DNA of 63,189 nt, from assembly GCF_002379095.1 (NCBI RefSeq), contig NZ_NBZV01000028.1, positions 1 to 63,189 on the forward strand, given 5' to 3'. A program made the position numbers and the translations under genes. Numbering within the stretch: the stretch's first letter is position 1; every line of letters starts with the position of its first letter. A model generated the notes under the pieces. The model worked only from the letters and a program-made list of their open reading frames with translations, was not told the origin of the DNA and did not search any database. Positions 35,201-43,810 of the stretch are shown one piece after another. This stretch comes from Polaromonas sp. AER18D-145 (lineage in GTDB: Bacteria > Pseudomonadota > Gammaproteobacteria > Burkholderiales > Burkholderiaceae_C).

Positions 35201-35843
35201 GTTGGTGGCGCGCCGCGTGGCCTTTCTGACGGATTACCAGAACGCGGCGTATGCAAAGCGCTACGAAAATCTGGTGAATCGCGTCCAGCAGGCGGAATCG
35301 GCGCTGGGAAAAACGCTGCTCACGCAAGCCGTTGCGAAGTACCTGTTCAAGCTGATGGCCTACAAGGACGAGTACGAAGTCGCGCGCCTGCACACCGACC
35401 GCAGTTTTCTCGAGAAGGTCGACGCGATGTTTGAGGGCGACTTCAAACTCAACTATCACCTCGCGCCGCCCATGATTGCGAAGCAAAACGACAGGGGCGA
35501 ACTGCAGAAGCAGAAATTCGGCCCCTGGATGCTGACGGGCTTCAAGCTGCTGGCCAGGCTCAAGGGCTTGCGCGGCACGGTGCTGGACCCGTTCGGACGC
35601 ACCGAAGAACGCCGGATGGAGCGTGCACTGATTGCCCGGTACGAGGCCAGCATCGAGGAAGTGCTGCGCACGCTGGATGCGGCCAACCATGCCGCGGCCC
35701 TTGACATCGCCCGTATCCCGGAGCTCATCAAGGGGTATGGCCACGTCAAGGCGCGCCATGTCGAGGCTGTCCAGCAACCATGGAGCGCGGCGATGGCGGC
35801 GTTCCGCCAGCCGGCCTCCAGCGAGCGCCAGCGGGCTGCCTGA
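32262..35843 (+). CDS. Fused indolepyruvate ferredoxin oxidoreductase
   Basis: 1193 residues, a fusion of the alpha and beta chains. The pyrimidine/TPP N-terminal domain has F-I-S-G-Y-R-G-S-P-L-G-G-Y. The TPP-binding region is at ~460-660 (C-S-G-C-P-H-N-T-S-T, G-G-E-G-V, G-D-G-T-Y-F-H). A short Cys-rich segment C-E-G-C-G-D-C-S-V-Q-S-N-C lies near 665-680. The C-terminal gamma-type domain starts V-A-G-V-G-G-T-G-V. It decarboxylates arylpyruvates to aryl-acetyl-CoA with ferredoxin, for aromatic amino acid catabolism. GGAGA precedes the ATG. It is divergent from Lrp. Confidence 0.95.
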   Translation: MNAPLPEHIRKALETVTLDDKYSLDYGQAFMSGVQALVKLPMLQRQRDALQGKNTAGFISGYRGSPLGGYDQALWKASSYLKAQNIVFQPGVNEELAATALWGTQQLGFSPPGTNKYDGVFGIWYGKGPGVDRCSDVFKHANMAGTTPWGGVIAVAGDDHVAKSSTAAHQSDHIFKACGLPVFFPTNVQEILDLGVHAFAMSRFSGVWAGMKTIQEIVESSATATIDPERVQIKIPLDFQMPPGGVHIRWPDAALDQEARLFDYKWYAALAYIRANRLNYNVIEGPNDRFGIIASGKAYNDTRQALIDLGLDDSTCRQLGIRLHKVGVVWPLEAQGTREFATGLQEILVVEEKRQVIEYQLKEELYNWRADVRPNIYGKFNEVEGDFSGGEWSMPNPTANTLLRANADLSPSLIAKAIAQRVRKLGLDSDMTARIDAQLAILEAKERSLQVLEVKADRQPWFCSGCPHNTSTKVPEGSRAMAGIGCHFMALWMDRSTSGFTQMGGEGVPWVGQQPFTTDQHIFANLGDGTYFHSGSLAVRQSIASGVNITYKILYNDAVAMTGGQQIGERPEGLSVVQIAQSMRAEGAAKIVVVTDEPEKYDGVALAEGVTVHHRDELDTIQRQFREIKGTTVIIYDQTCATEKRRRRKRGTLVDPAVRVVINELVCEGCGDCSVQSNCLSVEPLETEFGRKRQINQSTCNKDMSCLKGFCPSFVTVEGGQLKKKAKGKATSPFEMSPLPQPQIPATQGVNGAVWGIVVAGVGGTGVITIGQLLGMAGHIEGKGIVTQDAGGLAQKGGATWSHVLIGASQGDIRTTRVGMAGADLIIGCDPIVAAGKETVLRMREGRTHVALNSHSTPTAAFVHNANWQNPAEACAAEIAKAVGVAGVGAFNADAAAIKLMGDSIYTNPMMLGYAWQKGWIPLEYASLMRAIELNAVAVDNNKAAFEWGRRAAHDLPSVEKLFASAQVISMPAPRQGLPELVARRVAFLTDYQNAAYAKRYENLVNRVQQAESALGKTLLTQAVAKYLFKLMAYKDEYEVARLHTDRSFLEKVDAMFEGDFKLNYHLAPPMIAKQNDRGELQKQKFGPWMLTGFKLLARLKGLRGTVLDPFGRTEERRMERALIARYEASIEEVLRTLDAANHAAALDIARIPELIKGYGHVKARHVEAVQQPWSAAMAAFRQPASSERQRAA

Positions 35844-35901
35844 GGACCCGCCGGGCGGGGCCGGGGGGCGCGTCCGACCTGAAAAAGCCCGGCTGGCCGC
35901 A

Positions 35902-35927
35902 TTTGCCGGCCGGCAACGGCCGGCAAA
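35902..35927. terminator. Long perfect hairpin after the oxidoreductase gene
   Basis: TTTGCCGGCCG and CGGCCGGCAAA form 11 perfect base pairs closed by a GCAA (GNRA) tetraloop, 59 nt after the stop. No U-tract follows, so it may be a 3'-end stabiliser or weak terminator rather than a classical intrinsic terminator. Confidence 0.5.
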
Positions 35928-36040
35928 GGGCGAAAACCGGTAGGGTTACAAGTCCTGACATCCACCCGGCCGCATACAATCGGCCTTCCGCGCCCCCGCT
36001 GTGACTAGTGGGAGCCTTACTTATTGTTGTGGAGTCTGCC

Positions 36041-36376
36041 GTGTTTATATCTTCCGCGTTTGCCCAAACCGCCCCAGCCGCCGCTGCCGAAGGCGGCATG
36101 CTGTCTTCACTCACCAGCATGCTGCCGCTGGTGCTGATGTTTGTGGTGCTGTATTTTGTGATGATCCGCCCGCAGATGAAAAAGCAGAAAGAGCATCGCG
36201 CGATGATTGACGCATTGGCCAAAGGCGACGAAGTGGTCACTGCCGGTGGCCTGCTCGGTACGGTCACCAAACTCGGCGAGGCCTACCTGAGCCTCGAGCT
36301 TGCCACCGGCGTCGAGGTCCAGCTGCAGCGCAGTGCCATCGTCCAGGTCCTGCCCAAAGGCAGCATCAAGTCCTAG
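36041..36376 (+). CDS. yajC: Preprotein translocase subunit YajC
   Basis: 111 residues. The start is GTG 36041, 6 nt after GGAG (36031-36034); an upstream ATG-type start would add non-conserved residues. One TM at ~28-50 with L-M-F-V-V-L-Y-F-V-M-I-R-P-Q-M-K-K-Q-K, the YajC signature, then a small basic/acidic domain with G-D-E-V-V-T-A-G-G-L. It binds SecDF. The usual upstream tgt-queA pair is not in the adjacent sequence. Confidence 0.95.
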   Translation: MFISSAFAQTAPAAAAEGGMLSSLTSMLPLVLMFVVLYFVMIRPQMKKQKEHRAMIDALAKGDEVVTAGGLLGTVTKLGEAYLSLELATGVEVQLQRSAIVQVLPKGSIKS

Positions 36377-36388
36377 TCGTTTCTCCCG

Positions 36389-36413
36389 GCCGGCCGGCAT
36401 GGGCCGGCTTCTT
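36389..36413 (+). terminator. Attenuator-like hairpin between yajC and secD
   Basis: GCCGGCC and GGCCGGC pair across a 6-nt loop and are followed by TTCTT. It could lower read-through from yajC to secD, or only shape the mRNA. Confidence 0.3.
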
Positions 36414-36445
36414 CAGCCCCTCAGTTTCCCAGGAACAGCACGCTC

Positions 36446-38341
36446 ATGAATCGTTATCCGGTCTGGAAGTACGCGGTCATCGTCGTCGCCCTGTTGATTG
36501 CCGCGCTTTACACGCTGCCCAATTTTTTTGGCGAGGCGCCTGCGGTGCAGGTTTCCGCCGCCAGGTCCAGCGTCAAGATCGACGGGGCAACCGTCGCTCG
36601 CGTTGAGAAGGCGCTCAAGGATGTCAATATCGTTGCGGAGGCGGTGACTTTCGACGTCACGTCGGTCAAGGCACGTTTCGGCGACACCGACACCCAGCTC
36701 AAGGCCAAGGACGCGATTGAAAAAGCGCTGCTGCCCGACCCGGCCACACCGTCTTACATCGTGGCTCTCAATCTGCTGTCACGCTCACCCGCCTGGCTGA
36801 CTGCCCTGAACGCCCGGCCCATGTACCTCGGCCTGGACTTGCGCGGCGGCGTGCATTTCATGCTGCAGGTGGACATGCAGGCGGCACTGACCAAAAAAGC
36901 CGAGTCGCTGGCCGGAGACATCCGCCTGGTGTTGCGCGAAAAAAACATCCGCCACGGCGGCATCAACCGCAACGGCCAGGTCATTGAGGTCAGGGTCCGT
37001 GATACGGCCACGCTGGAAGCCGCCAAACGCCTGATCCAGGACCAGTTCGCGGACCTGCAGATGGTCGATGCGCCCGATGGAACCGAGTACAAGCTCAGTG
37101 CCAGCATCAAGCCCGAGGCGGCACGTCTGGTGCAGGAGCAGGCGCTCAAGCAGAACATGGTGACGCTGCACAACCGCATCAACGAACTCGGTGTTGCCGA
37201 GCCGGTGATCCAGCAGCAGGGACTGGACCGCATCGTGGTGCAGTTGCCCGGTGTGCAGGACACGGCCAAGGCCAAGGATATTCTGGGGCGCACGGCCACG
37301 CTGGAAATGCGGCTGGTCGATGAAAGCGCCGAGGGCCGCGCGGCCGAAAGCGGCGCCAGTGCCGTTCCTTTTGGTTCCGAGCGCTTCCTGGAACGCGACG
37401 GCCGGCCGGTGATCGTCAAGAAACAGGTGATCCTGACCGGCGAAAGCCTGACGGACGCCCAGCCGGGGTTTGACTCGCAGAGCCAGCAGCCCAAGGTGGA
37501 CCTGACCGTTGATGCCAAGGGCGGGCGCATCATGCGCGATGTGAGCCGCGAAAACGTCAAGAAACGCATGGCGATTGTGCTGTTTGAAAAAGGCAAGGGC
37601 GAGGTGCTGACGGCGCCGGTGATCCAGAGTGAACTCGGCAACCGCTTCCAGATTTCCGGTTCCATGAGCGTGACGGAAGCTAACGACCTGGCGCTGCTGC
37701 TGCGCGCCGGCTCGCTCGCGGCGCCCATGGAAATCATTGAAGAACGCACCATCGGCCCCAGCCTGGGCGCGGAAAACATCGCCAAGGGCTTTCACAGCGT
37801 GGCCTGGGGCTTCCTCGTGATCGTCGCTTTCATGGCCGGTTACTACATGTTGTTCGGGCTGTTCTCCGGTCTGGCCCTGGCGGTGAACCTGCTCTTGCTG
37901 GTGGCGGTGCTGTCCATGCTGCAGGCGACCTTGACCCTGCCCGGCATGGCGGCCATGGCGCTGGCGCTCGGCATGGCGATTGACTCCAATGTCCTGATCA
38001 ACGAGCGGGTGCGCGAGGAGTTGCGCAACGGCGTGGCGCCGCAGGCCGCCATCCACAGCGGCTATGAGCGCGCTTGGGCCACCATCCTGGACTCGAACAT
38101 CACCACGCTGATTGCCGGTCTGGCCCTGCTGGCCTTCGGGTCCGGACCCGTGCGCGGATTTGCCGTGGTGCACGTCATCGGCATTTTGACCAGTATGTTC
38201 TCGGCGGTGTTTTTCTCGCGCGGTCTGGTCAACCTCTGGTACGGACGGCAGAAAAAACTCAAATCGGTGTCCATTGGTACCGTCTGGCGACCCGCCGGCA
38301 GTACCGCTGTGTCTTCCAAGCCCACAGCGTCGGCCAACTAG
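36446..38341 (+). CDS. secD: Protein translocase subunit SecD
   Basis: 631 residues. TM1 is at ~8-28, a large periplasmic P1 region contains D-L-R-G-G-V-H-F, and five C-terminal TMs follow with G-M-A-I-D-S-N-V-L-I-N-E-R-V-R-E-E, the proton-relay motif. It works with SecF to pull exported proteins forward using the proton motive force. The Shine-Dalgarno region AGGAACAGCACGCTC is weak. It lies in the yajC-secD-secF operon. Confidence 0.97.
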   Translation: MNRYPVWKYAVIVVALLIAALYTLPNFFGEAPAVQVSAARSSVKIDGATVARVEKALKDVNIVAEAVTFDVTSVKARFGDTDTQLKAKDAIEKALLPDPATPSYIVALNLLSRSPAWLTALNARPMYLGLDLRGGVHFMLQVDMQAALTKKAESLAGDIRLVLREKNIRHGGINRNGQVIEVRVRDTATLEAAKRLIQDQFADLQMVDAPDGTEYKLSASIKPEAARLVQEQALKQNMVTLHNRINELGVAEPVIQQQGLDRIVVQLPGVQDTAKAKDILGRTATLEMRLVDESAEGRAAESGASAVPFGSERFLERDGRPVIVKKQVILTGESLTDAQPGFDSQSQQPKVDLTVDAKGGRIMRDVSRENVKKRMAIVLFEKGKGEVLTAPVIQSELGNRFQISGSMSVTEANDLALLLRAGSLAAPMEIIEERTIGPSLGAENIAKGFHSVAWGFLVIVAFMAGYYMLFGLFSGLALAVNLLLLVAVLSMLQATLTLPGMAAMALALGMAIDSNVLINERVREELRNGVAPQAAIHSGYERAWATILDSNITTLIAGLALLAFGSGPVRGFAVVHVIGILTSMFSAVFFSRGLVNLWYGRQKKLKSVSIGTVWRPAGSTAVSSKPTASAN

Positions 38342-38368
38342 ACCAAAGAACAACGGACAGAGAACGCC

Positions 38369-39322
38369 ATGGAATTTTTCAAAATCCACAAAGACATCCC
38401 GTTCATGCGGCATGCCTTGATCTTCAATGTGATTTCATTCACGACCTTTGTGCTGGCCGTGTTCTTCCTGTTTTCGCGTGGCCTGCACCTGTCGGTGGAG
38501 TTCACTGGCGGCACGGTGATGGAGGTCAGCTATTCCCAGCCCGCCGATGTCGAAAAGGTCAGGGGTACGGTGGCGGGCTTGGGCTTTACCGATGTGCAGG
38601 TGCAGAATTTCGGCACGGCGCGCGAAGTGATGATCCGGTTGCCCGCGCAAAAAGGCGTGACCACCGCCCAGCAGAGCGAGAAAGTGATGGCGGCGCTGAA
38701 GGCCGACGACCCCCAGATCACCCTGCGGCGCACCGAGTTTGTCGGCCCCCAGGTGGGCGAGGAGCTGGCCCAGGACGGCCTGAAGGCGCTGGCCATGGTG
38801 GTGGTCGGCATCATGGTTTACCTGGCGTTTCGTTTCGAATGGAAGTATGCGGTGGCGGCCATCATTGCCAACCTGCATGACATTGTGATCATTCTTGGCT
38901 TCTTCGCATTTTTCCAGTGGGAGTTTTCGCTCTCGGTGCTGGCGGCCGTGCTGGCCGTGCTGGGCTACTCGGTCAATGAATCGGTGGTGATTTTCGACCG
39001 GATCCGTGAAAATTTCCGCCGTTACCGCAAGATGAACACCGTGCAGATCATCGACAACGCGATCACCTCGACCATCAGCCGCACCATCATCACGCACGGT
39101 TCCACCCAGATCATGGTGTTGTCGATGCTGCTCTTTGGTGGACCGACGCTGTTTTATTTCGCGCTGGCTCTCACGATTGGCATCCTGTTCGGCATCTATT
39201 CTTCGGTGTTTGTGGCCGCGGCGATTGCCATGTGGCTCGGCATCAAGCGCGAAGACCTCGTCAAGCCAACGGGGAAAAAGGAAGAGGATCCCAACGATCC
39301 GAATGCCGGCGCAACGGTTTAG
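38369..39322 (+). CDS. secF: Protein translocase subunit SecF
   Basis: 317 residues, six TMs. The short periplasmic domain has L-S-V-E-F-T-G-G-T. The TM4 motif G-Y-S-V-N-E-S-V-V-I-F-D-R-I-R-E-N is complete, with a C-terminal tail ending D-P-N-A-G-A-T-V. It lies 27 nt after secD. A CACCAA tandem array follows the stop directly. Confidence 0.97.
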   Translation: MEFFKIHKDIPFMRHALIFNVISFTTFVLAVFFLFSRGLHLSVEFTGGTVMEVSYSQPADVEKVRGTVAGLGFTDVQVQNFGTAREVMIRLPAQKGVTTAQQSEKVMAALKADDPQITLRRTEFVGPQVGEELAQDGLKALAMVVVGIMVYLAFRFEWKYAVAAIIANLHDIVIILGFFAFFQWEFSLSVLAAVLAVLGYSVNESVVIFDRIRENFRRYRKMNTVQIIDNAITSTISRTIITHGSTQIMVLSMLLFGGPTLFYFALALTIGILFGIYSSVFVAAAIAMWLGIKREDLVKPTGKKEEDPNDPNAGATV

Positions 39323-39330
39323 GCAAACCG

Positions 39331-39366
39331 CACCAACACCAACACCAACACCAACACCGACACCGC
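39331..39366 (+). repeat. CACCAA hexanucleotide array
   Basis: Four perfect CACCAA units (39331-39354) plus CACCGA and CACCGC lie between the secF stop and the DUF1631 start. If translation of DUF1631 began upstream they would encode a His-Gln run. Hexamer slippage keeps frame but would alter the 5' spacing. Confidence 0.9.
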
Positions 39367-39372
39367 ACGGAC

Positions 39373-41817
39373 GTGGCCGCAAACACCAAAAGAGACCTTC
39401 TTCTTGCCCGGCAGGCGCGCGAACGGTTTGTGAGCCATGCCGCGCGCATCCTGCCCGAGCTGGCTGGTGCCATCAGGCAAAAACTGTCGGCACTGACTGA
39501 GCAGAGCGGCAGTGCCCGCGACATGCAGGACCGCCGTGACACCTGGGTGTCCTTTCAGAACTCGGAAGCAATCTGGGTCAACGCCACCATCGCCGCGTGG
39601 AAAAATGCGCTGATCCCGACGGCCGCGCCGGTGGGCCTGGCGGTGGATACCGGCAAGTTCGAGTTGATGGGCAACGAGGTGATGGAGAACAGGATTTTGG
39701 CCTCCCGTCTGGCCTTGCGCCTGCTCGACAGCGCCAGCTGGGAGCTCAACGACCTGCGTCTGCGCGTCCAGAGCCTTGAAGGGGTGTCCGAGCTCGCCAA
39801 GGAAGACATCCTGCGCCCCGAAGTCCTTTCGCAAAAGATGGTGGAGCAATGGACCCTGGCGCCCCTGTCGCGCGAGGTGTGGCTGACGGCGCAGGACCTG
39901 ATCCAGCAGCGGTTGACCGCGCACCTGCTGGAGGCCTACCGCGCCGCCAACGAGTTCCTGATCAAGGAAAACGTGATGGTGGACATCGATCTGCGGGCAC
40001 TCGTCAAACGTACGCCCTCTGCAAACAACCCGTCGCCCCTGCGCGCCAAGGCCCAGCCGGCAGGCACCCGTGCGGCTGTGCCGGCCGGGCAGGCGCCAGG
40101 CGCGGGCTCGTCCGGCGGATACGGTATCGGAGGGGGTGACACAAATGCTGGTGCGGGTGGCGGCCGCCCCGGTCCTACCTCGGGTTCAGGTTCAGGGCGT
40201 GGCGGCGCTGGTTCCGGCGGCAGCTCGTCGGACGGCAAGGGGGGAGCCGCGAACTCTGCCGCAGCCAGAGAGGCGATCCTTGACGAGACCCGCATGCAGA
40301 CCGGAACATCGCCACTGGCGCGGGCGCGCATGCGGGCGCAGGGGGTGATGGGGCATCTCCGGCGCTTGTTGTCCGACCACGCGGTTGATTTTGACCACAC
40401 CCACGCCAACCAGCCTTCGCCCCAGTTGGCACAGGCTCTGGCCAGGGTGCAAACCCGCGCCGCCGCTGGCAACGCCTATGAAGGCACCCTGGTTGACGCA
40501 CCCGATCAGATGCATGGTTCCGTCGATGTGGAGCAGGCGGCGGGCGCCTTGCGTCAGCGCACCAGCGACCTCAAGCAGGCGGCGAGCACGTCCAGTGAAA
40601 AGGCCACGATTGAAATCGTGGCGCTCATGTTCCAGAGCATTCTGGCGGAAGACCGCATTCCGCCTGCCGTGCGGGTGTGGTTTGCCCGGCTGCAGATGCC
40701 GGTGCTGCGGGTGGCGATTTCAGAACCCGAATTTTTTGGGTCCCTGCAGCATCCAGCGCGCCGGCTGATCGATCGCATGGGCTCCTGCGTGCTGGGTTTT
40801 GACGCGACGATCTCGGGCGGTGCGCTGGAAATTGAAATCAAGCGCATCGTGCAGGTCATCGAGCAATACCCGGAAACCGGCAGACGGGTGTTCCAGCTGG
40901 TCTACGACGAGTTCCAGAAATTCCTTTCGAAGTTCCTGTCCGGGCAAGGCAGCACTGCCCGCGTGGTGAGCGTGGCCCAGCAGATGGAGCAGAAGGAAAC
41001 CATGGCCATCCAGTACACCATCGAGATGCGCAGCATGCTCAACGACATGCCGGTGCGCGAAGAGATCCGTGAATTCCTCTTCAAGATCTGGGCCGAGGTG
41101 CTGGCCATCGCGGCCATGAAAAATGGTCCGCAGCACAAGGAGACGATCACGCTCAAGCAGGCCGCCGCTGACCTGGTCTGGGCGGCCAGTGCCAAGCCCA
41201 ACCGCAATGACCGCGCACGCGTCATTGCCGACCTGCCCAAGTTGCTGCATCTGCTTCGATCCGGCATGTCCATGCTGGGCATGAGCCCGCCGGTGCAGGA
41301 CCAGCACCTGAAGATCATCAGCGACACGCTGGCGGACGCCTTCATGTCCAAGACCGATGCCATTTCCCTGGAGCGCATCGAGGAGATGTCCAAGCGGCTG
41401 GCCAATCTGGAAGATTACCTGTCGGACGAGGATGTCGGTGATCTGCCGCTGGACACCGAAAACCTGGTCATGATGATTGGCATCGACGCCTCGGAGATCG
41501 AGGTGATTGCCGACGGCGGCAGCCAGCCGAGCGAAGCCATGCGTTCCTGGTCACAGGAGTTGCAACTCGGGGCATGGTTCACGCTGGACCACAACGGCCA
41601 GGTCAACCATGTGCAGTTTGCCTGGCGCAGTGACCGCAAGCAGCTGAACCTGTTTGCGTCGACCGACGGCCGCAACTTCCTGATCCAGGCGCGCCGCCTG
41701 GCTGCCTATTTGCAGGCCGGCCTGCTCGTGCCGACCGAAGACGAGGCACTCACGGTGCGCGCCACCCGCGACGCGCTGGCCAAGCTCGACGCCAATCCGG
41801 AGCGTCTGCTCGGCTAG
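39373..41817 (+). CDS. DUF1631 family protein
   Basis: About 814 residues, a family found mainly in beta- and gammaproteobacteria. I chose GTG 39373 because the reading frame upstream runs through the CACCAA array and then secF; the ribosome site is weak. The protein is helical and acidic. A low-complexity Gly/Ser/Ala linker at residues ~230-295 splits an N-terminal domain (S-H-A-A-R-I-L-P-E-L) from the conserved C-terminal part. No catalytic motif can be named; some family members have been linked to surface or stress traits, but the role is unknown. Confidence 0.82.
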   Translation: MAANTKRDLLLARQARERFVSHAARILPELAGAIRQKLSALTEQSGSARDMQDRRDTWVSFQNSEAIWVNATIAAWKNALIPTAAPVGLAVDTGKFELMGNEVMENRILASRLALRLLDSASWELNDLRLRVQSLEGVSELAKEDILRPEVLSQKMVEQWTLAPLSREVWLTAQDLIQQRLTAHLLEAYRAANEFLIKENVMVDIDLRALVKRTPSANNPSPLRAKAQPAGTRAAVPAGQAPGAGSSGGYGIGGGDTNAGAGGGRPGPTSGSGSGRGGAGSGGSSSDGKGGAANSAAAREAILDETRMQTGTSPLARARMRAQGVMGHLRRLLSDHAVDFDHTHANQPSPQLAQALARVQTRAAAGNAYEGTLVDAPDQMHGSVDVEQAAGALRQRTSDLKQAASTSSEKATIEIVALMFQSILAEDRIPPAVRVWFARLQMPVLRVAISEPEFFGSLQHPARRLIDRMGSCVLGFDATISGGALEIEIKRIVQVIEQYPETGRRVFQLVYDEFQKFLSKFLSGQGSTARVVSVAQQMEQKETMAIQYTIEMRSMLNDMPVREEIREFLFKIWAEVLAIAAMKNGPQHKETITLKQAAADLVWAASAKPNRNDRARVIADLPKLLHLLRSGMSMLGMSPPVQDQHLKIISDTLADAFMSKTDAISLERIEEMSKRLANLEDYLSDEDVGDLPLDTENLVMMIGIDASEIEVIADGGSQPSEAMRSWSQELQLGAWFTLDHNGQVNHVQFAWRSDRKQLNLFASTDGRNFLIQARRLAAYLQAGLLVPTEDEALTVRATRDALAKLDANPERLLG

Positions 41818-41922
41818 CCTTTACTTTTAGGCTGCCTCTTGACCCACGTGGTCGCGGGCGCATCGCCGCCGGATGCGGGATATGGGATTGGCAGAGTACA
41901 GGTGTTTCAAATACCAGCCGGG

Positions 41923-42008
41923 GCCGCGGGTCCGGCTTTGCCGGCCCGCAGGCGCAGCGCCCCCTCGGGGGCAGAGAGCTACACGCAGTGAGCGAACGTG
42001 GGGGCTTT
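41923..42008. repeat. Dispersed repeat family A, copy 4
   Basis: GGCCCGCAGGCGCAGCGCC, CCCTCGGGGGCAGAGAGC and TACACGCAGTGAGCGAACGTG lie between the convergent DUF1631 and smg genes. The rest of the 193-nt gap shows nothing else. Confidence 0.75.
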
Positions 42009-42010
42009 AA

Positions 42011-42535
42011 TCAATGCGCCACCCGGAAGTCCGCGTCGTCGCAGAGTTCGTCCAGGACCAGTGCATCGGGTTCTTCGCCAAAGCTCCAGTACACCATGAG
42101 CACAATGATCTTGAGGTCATCCAGCGCAAGGGGGTCTCCCGGCGCGGCCATCGCCCGGTCGATCACGATTTCCCGCATGTGTGATGGCAGAACGCCCGAG
42201 GACTCCAGGAAACTGACGAAGCCCAGGGCCTGGGCGCCGAGGTGGTCCTGTTCTGCCACCGAATAGACACGCAGGCTGCTGGCGGACTGGGCCTGGAAGC
42301 CGGGCGGTGCGCTGGCTGTCGCCGGCACAGGGGGCGCGCCCGCCTGTGATCCGGCGGGCATGCCAACCTGGGTGTTCTGCGCGGCGATGTTCAGGCCGTT
42401 GAGCCAGACCAGCGCGGCCTGGATCTCGTCCGCCTCAAAACCGACTGCCGTGAGTTTGCGGCTCAGCTGGTGCAGCTCGGGGCAGGCGTCGCCTTGCCAG
42501 TAATTTTCGTAAACGTACACCAGTACTTCAAACAT
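42011..42535 (-). CDS. smg: Smg protein (DUF494)
   Basis: 174 residues beginning M-F-E-V-L-V-Y-V-Y-E-N-Y, the invariant start of DUF494. Acidic helical protein with a Pro/Ala-rich linker at ~70-95 and C-terminal C-D-D-A-D-F-R-V-A-H. It is the usual partner downstream of dprA; its role is unclear. topA, often next in this order, is not here because DUF1631 converges on it. Confidence 0.92.
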   Translation of the reverse strand: MFEVLVYVYENYWQGDACPELHQLSRKLTAVGFEADEIQAALVWLNGLNIAAQNTQVGMPAGSQAGAPPVPATASAPPGFQAQSASSLRVYSVAEQDHLGAQALGFVSFLESSGVLPSHMREIVIDRAMAAPGDPLALDDLKIIVLMVYWSFGEEPDALVLDELCDDADFRVAH

Positions 42536-42614
42536 GCATCCAATATAACGCAGTTGGGAACGGTGTGGCCGGTGTACGAGGCCGAAGGCCCTTGGCCCAA
42601 CGTAGCCGCAGGCG

Positions 42615-43739
42615 TCAAACCCTTGCCATGCGCTGAAACAGCCCGCCCTGCAGCCGGGCGACCTCTCCGGCCATTTCAAGCGCCAGCAATTGGGCCTGCA
42701 ATTCGGCGGTTGCCAGCCCGGTGCGCGCCTGCAGGGCGTCGAGGCTGACGGGCTCGAACCCCATCGCCGCAAACAGCGGGTCGTCTGTGGGCTGTCCATC
42801 CATATCCGCATGCGCTGCTGGCAAGGCGGCCGAAAGCTGGGGCAGGTTCAACTCTTCCAGCACGTCCTGGGCGGACTCCACCAGCTTGGCGCCCTGTTTG
42901 ATGAGGGCGTGGCAGCCGCGCGACTGGGGGGAGTGGATGGAGCCGGGGATGGCGAACACCTCCTTGCCCTGCTCCGCGGCCAGGCGCGCTGTGATCAGCG
43001 AGCCTGACTTGAGCGCCGCTTCGATGACCAGCGTGCCTTGTGACAGGCCGGAGATCAGGCGGTTGCGCTTGGGGAAATTGGCGGTGAGGGGCGGTGTGCC
43101 CAGCGGGAACTCGCTGATGATCAGCCCGTGTTGGGCAATGCGGTGGGCGAGCGCGAGGTGCTGCTTCGGATACACCCGGTCCAGCCCGGTGCCGACCACG
43201 GCCATGGTGGTGCCGCCACCGAGCAGGGCGCCGTCGTGGGCGGCGCCGTCCACGCCCAGTGCCAGCCCCGACACCACACAGAGACCGGTTTCGCCGAACA
43301 CCCTGGCAAATTGCCGGGCATTGCTTTCACCTTGCGGCGTGGGGTTGCGGCTGCCCACGATGGCGAGGCAGGACGCTACGTTATTGATAGCTGTCGACGA
43401 CCATGAATCAAGGGATCCAAGCATATAAAGCATGCAGGGCGGGTCTTCGATGTCAAGCAGCGCGGGCGGGTAGCCGGCATCGCCCAGCGTCACCACGCGC
43501 CGATTGTCTGCGCCCCGCAACCAGGCCAGCGTGGTCTTCAGCTGGTCGGCCAGCGTGGCGGGCTCGGTCAGCAGCGCATCCGCCAGACGGTCGGAGCCGA
43601 GCTGCCGCAAGGTGCCTGCGTCTTGTTCAAAGATGGCCTGGGCTGACCCGAACGTGGCCAGCAGCTGGCGTGCTCCGGCGTTGCCGATGCCCGGGGTCAG
43701 CGACAGGCGCAACCACGCGCCAAGTTCAGCTACGTCCAT
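42615..43739 (-). CDS. dprA: DNA-processing protein DprA
   Basis: 374 residues from ATG 43739 (an ATG at 43769 is possible). N-terminal SAM-like domain, then the Rossmann DprA core with I-V-G-S-R-N, S-G-L-A-L-G-V-D-G-A-A-H and K-R-N-R-L-I-S-G-L-S, and a C-terminal winged helix. It loads RecA on incoming single strands in transformation. Residues ~103-122 (S-S-T-A-I-N-N-V-A-S) come from a family B repeat, inserted just before I-V-G-S-R-N. Confidence 0.95.
   Translation of the reverse strand: MDVAELGAWLRLSLTPGIGNAGARQLLATFGSAQAIFEQDAGTLRQLGSDRLADALLTEPATLADQLKTTLAWLRGADNRRVVTLGDAGYPPALLDIEDPPCMLYMLGSLDSWSSTAINNVASCLAIVGSRNPTPQGESNARQFARVFGETGLCVVSGLALGVDGAAHDGALLGGGTTMAVVGTGLDRVYPKQHLALAHRIAQHGLIISEFPLGTPPLTANFPKRNRLISGLSQGTLVIEAALKSGSLITARLAAEQGKEVFAIPGSIHSPQSRGCHALIKQGAKLVESAQDVLEELNLPQLSAALPAAHADMDGQPTDDPLFAAMGFEPVSLDALQARTGLATAELQAQLLALEMAGEVARLQGGLFQRMARV
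43376..43432 (+). repeat. Dispersed repeat family B, copy 6, inside dprA
   Basis: GCTACGTTATTGATAGC, then GACCATGAATCAAGGGATCC and ATATAAAGC, antisense to dprA. A diverged copy that leaves the frame open. Confidence 0.65.
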
Positions 43740-43810
43740 GGAAGGGCTGCATTCCGGCGGAGGCGGCAACGGAATTCATGCAGACGGTCTGCACAAGTTG
43801 GTGCTGACGC

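Noticed and set aside
36785..38413. 542-residue minus-strand frame over secD
   Set aside because: Shadow frame with no recognisable protein.
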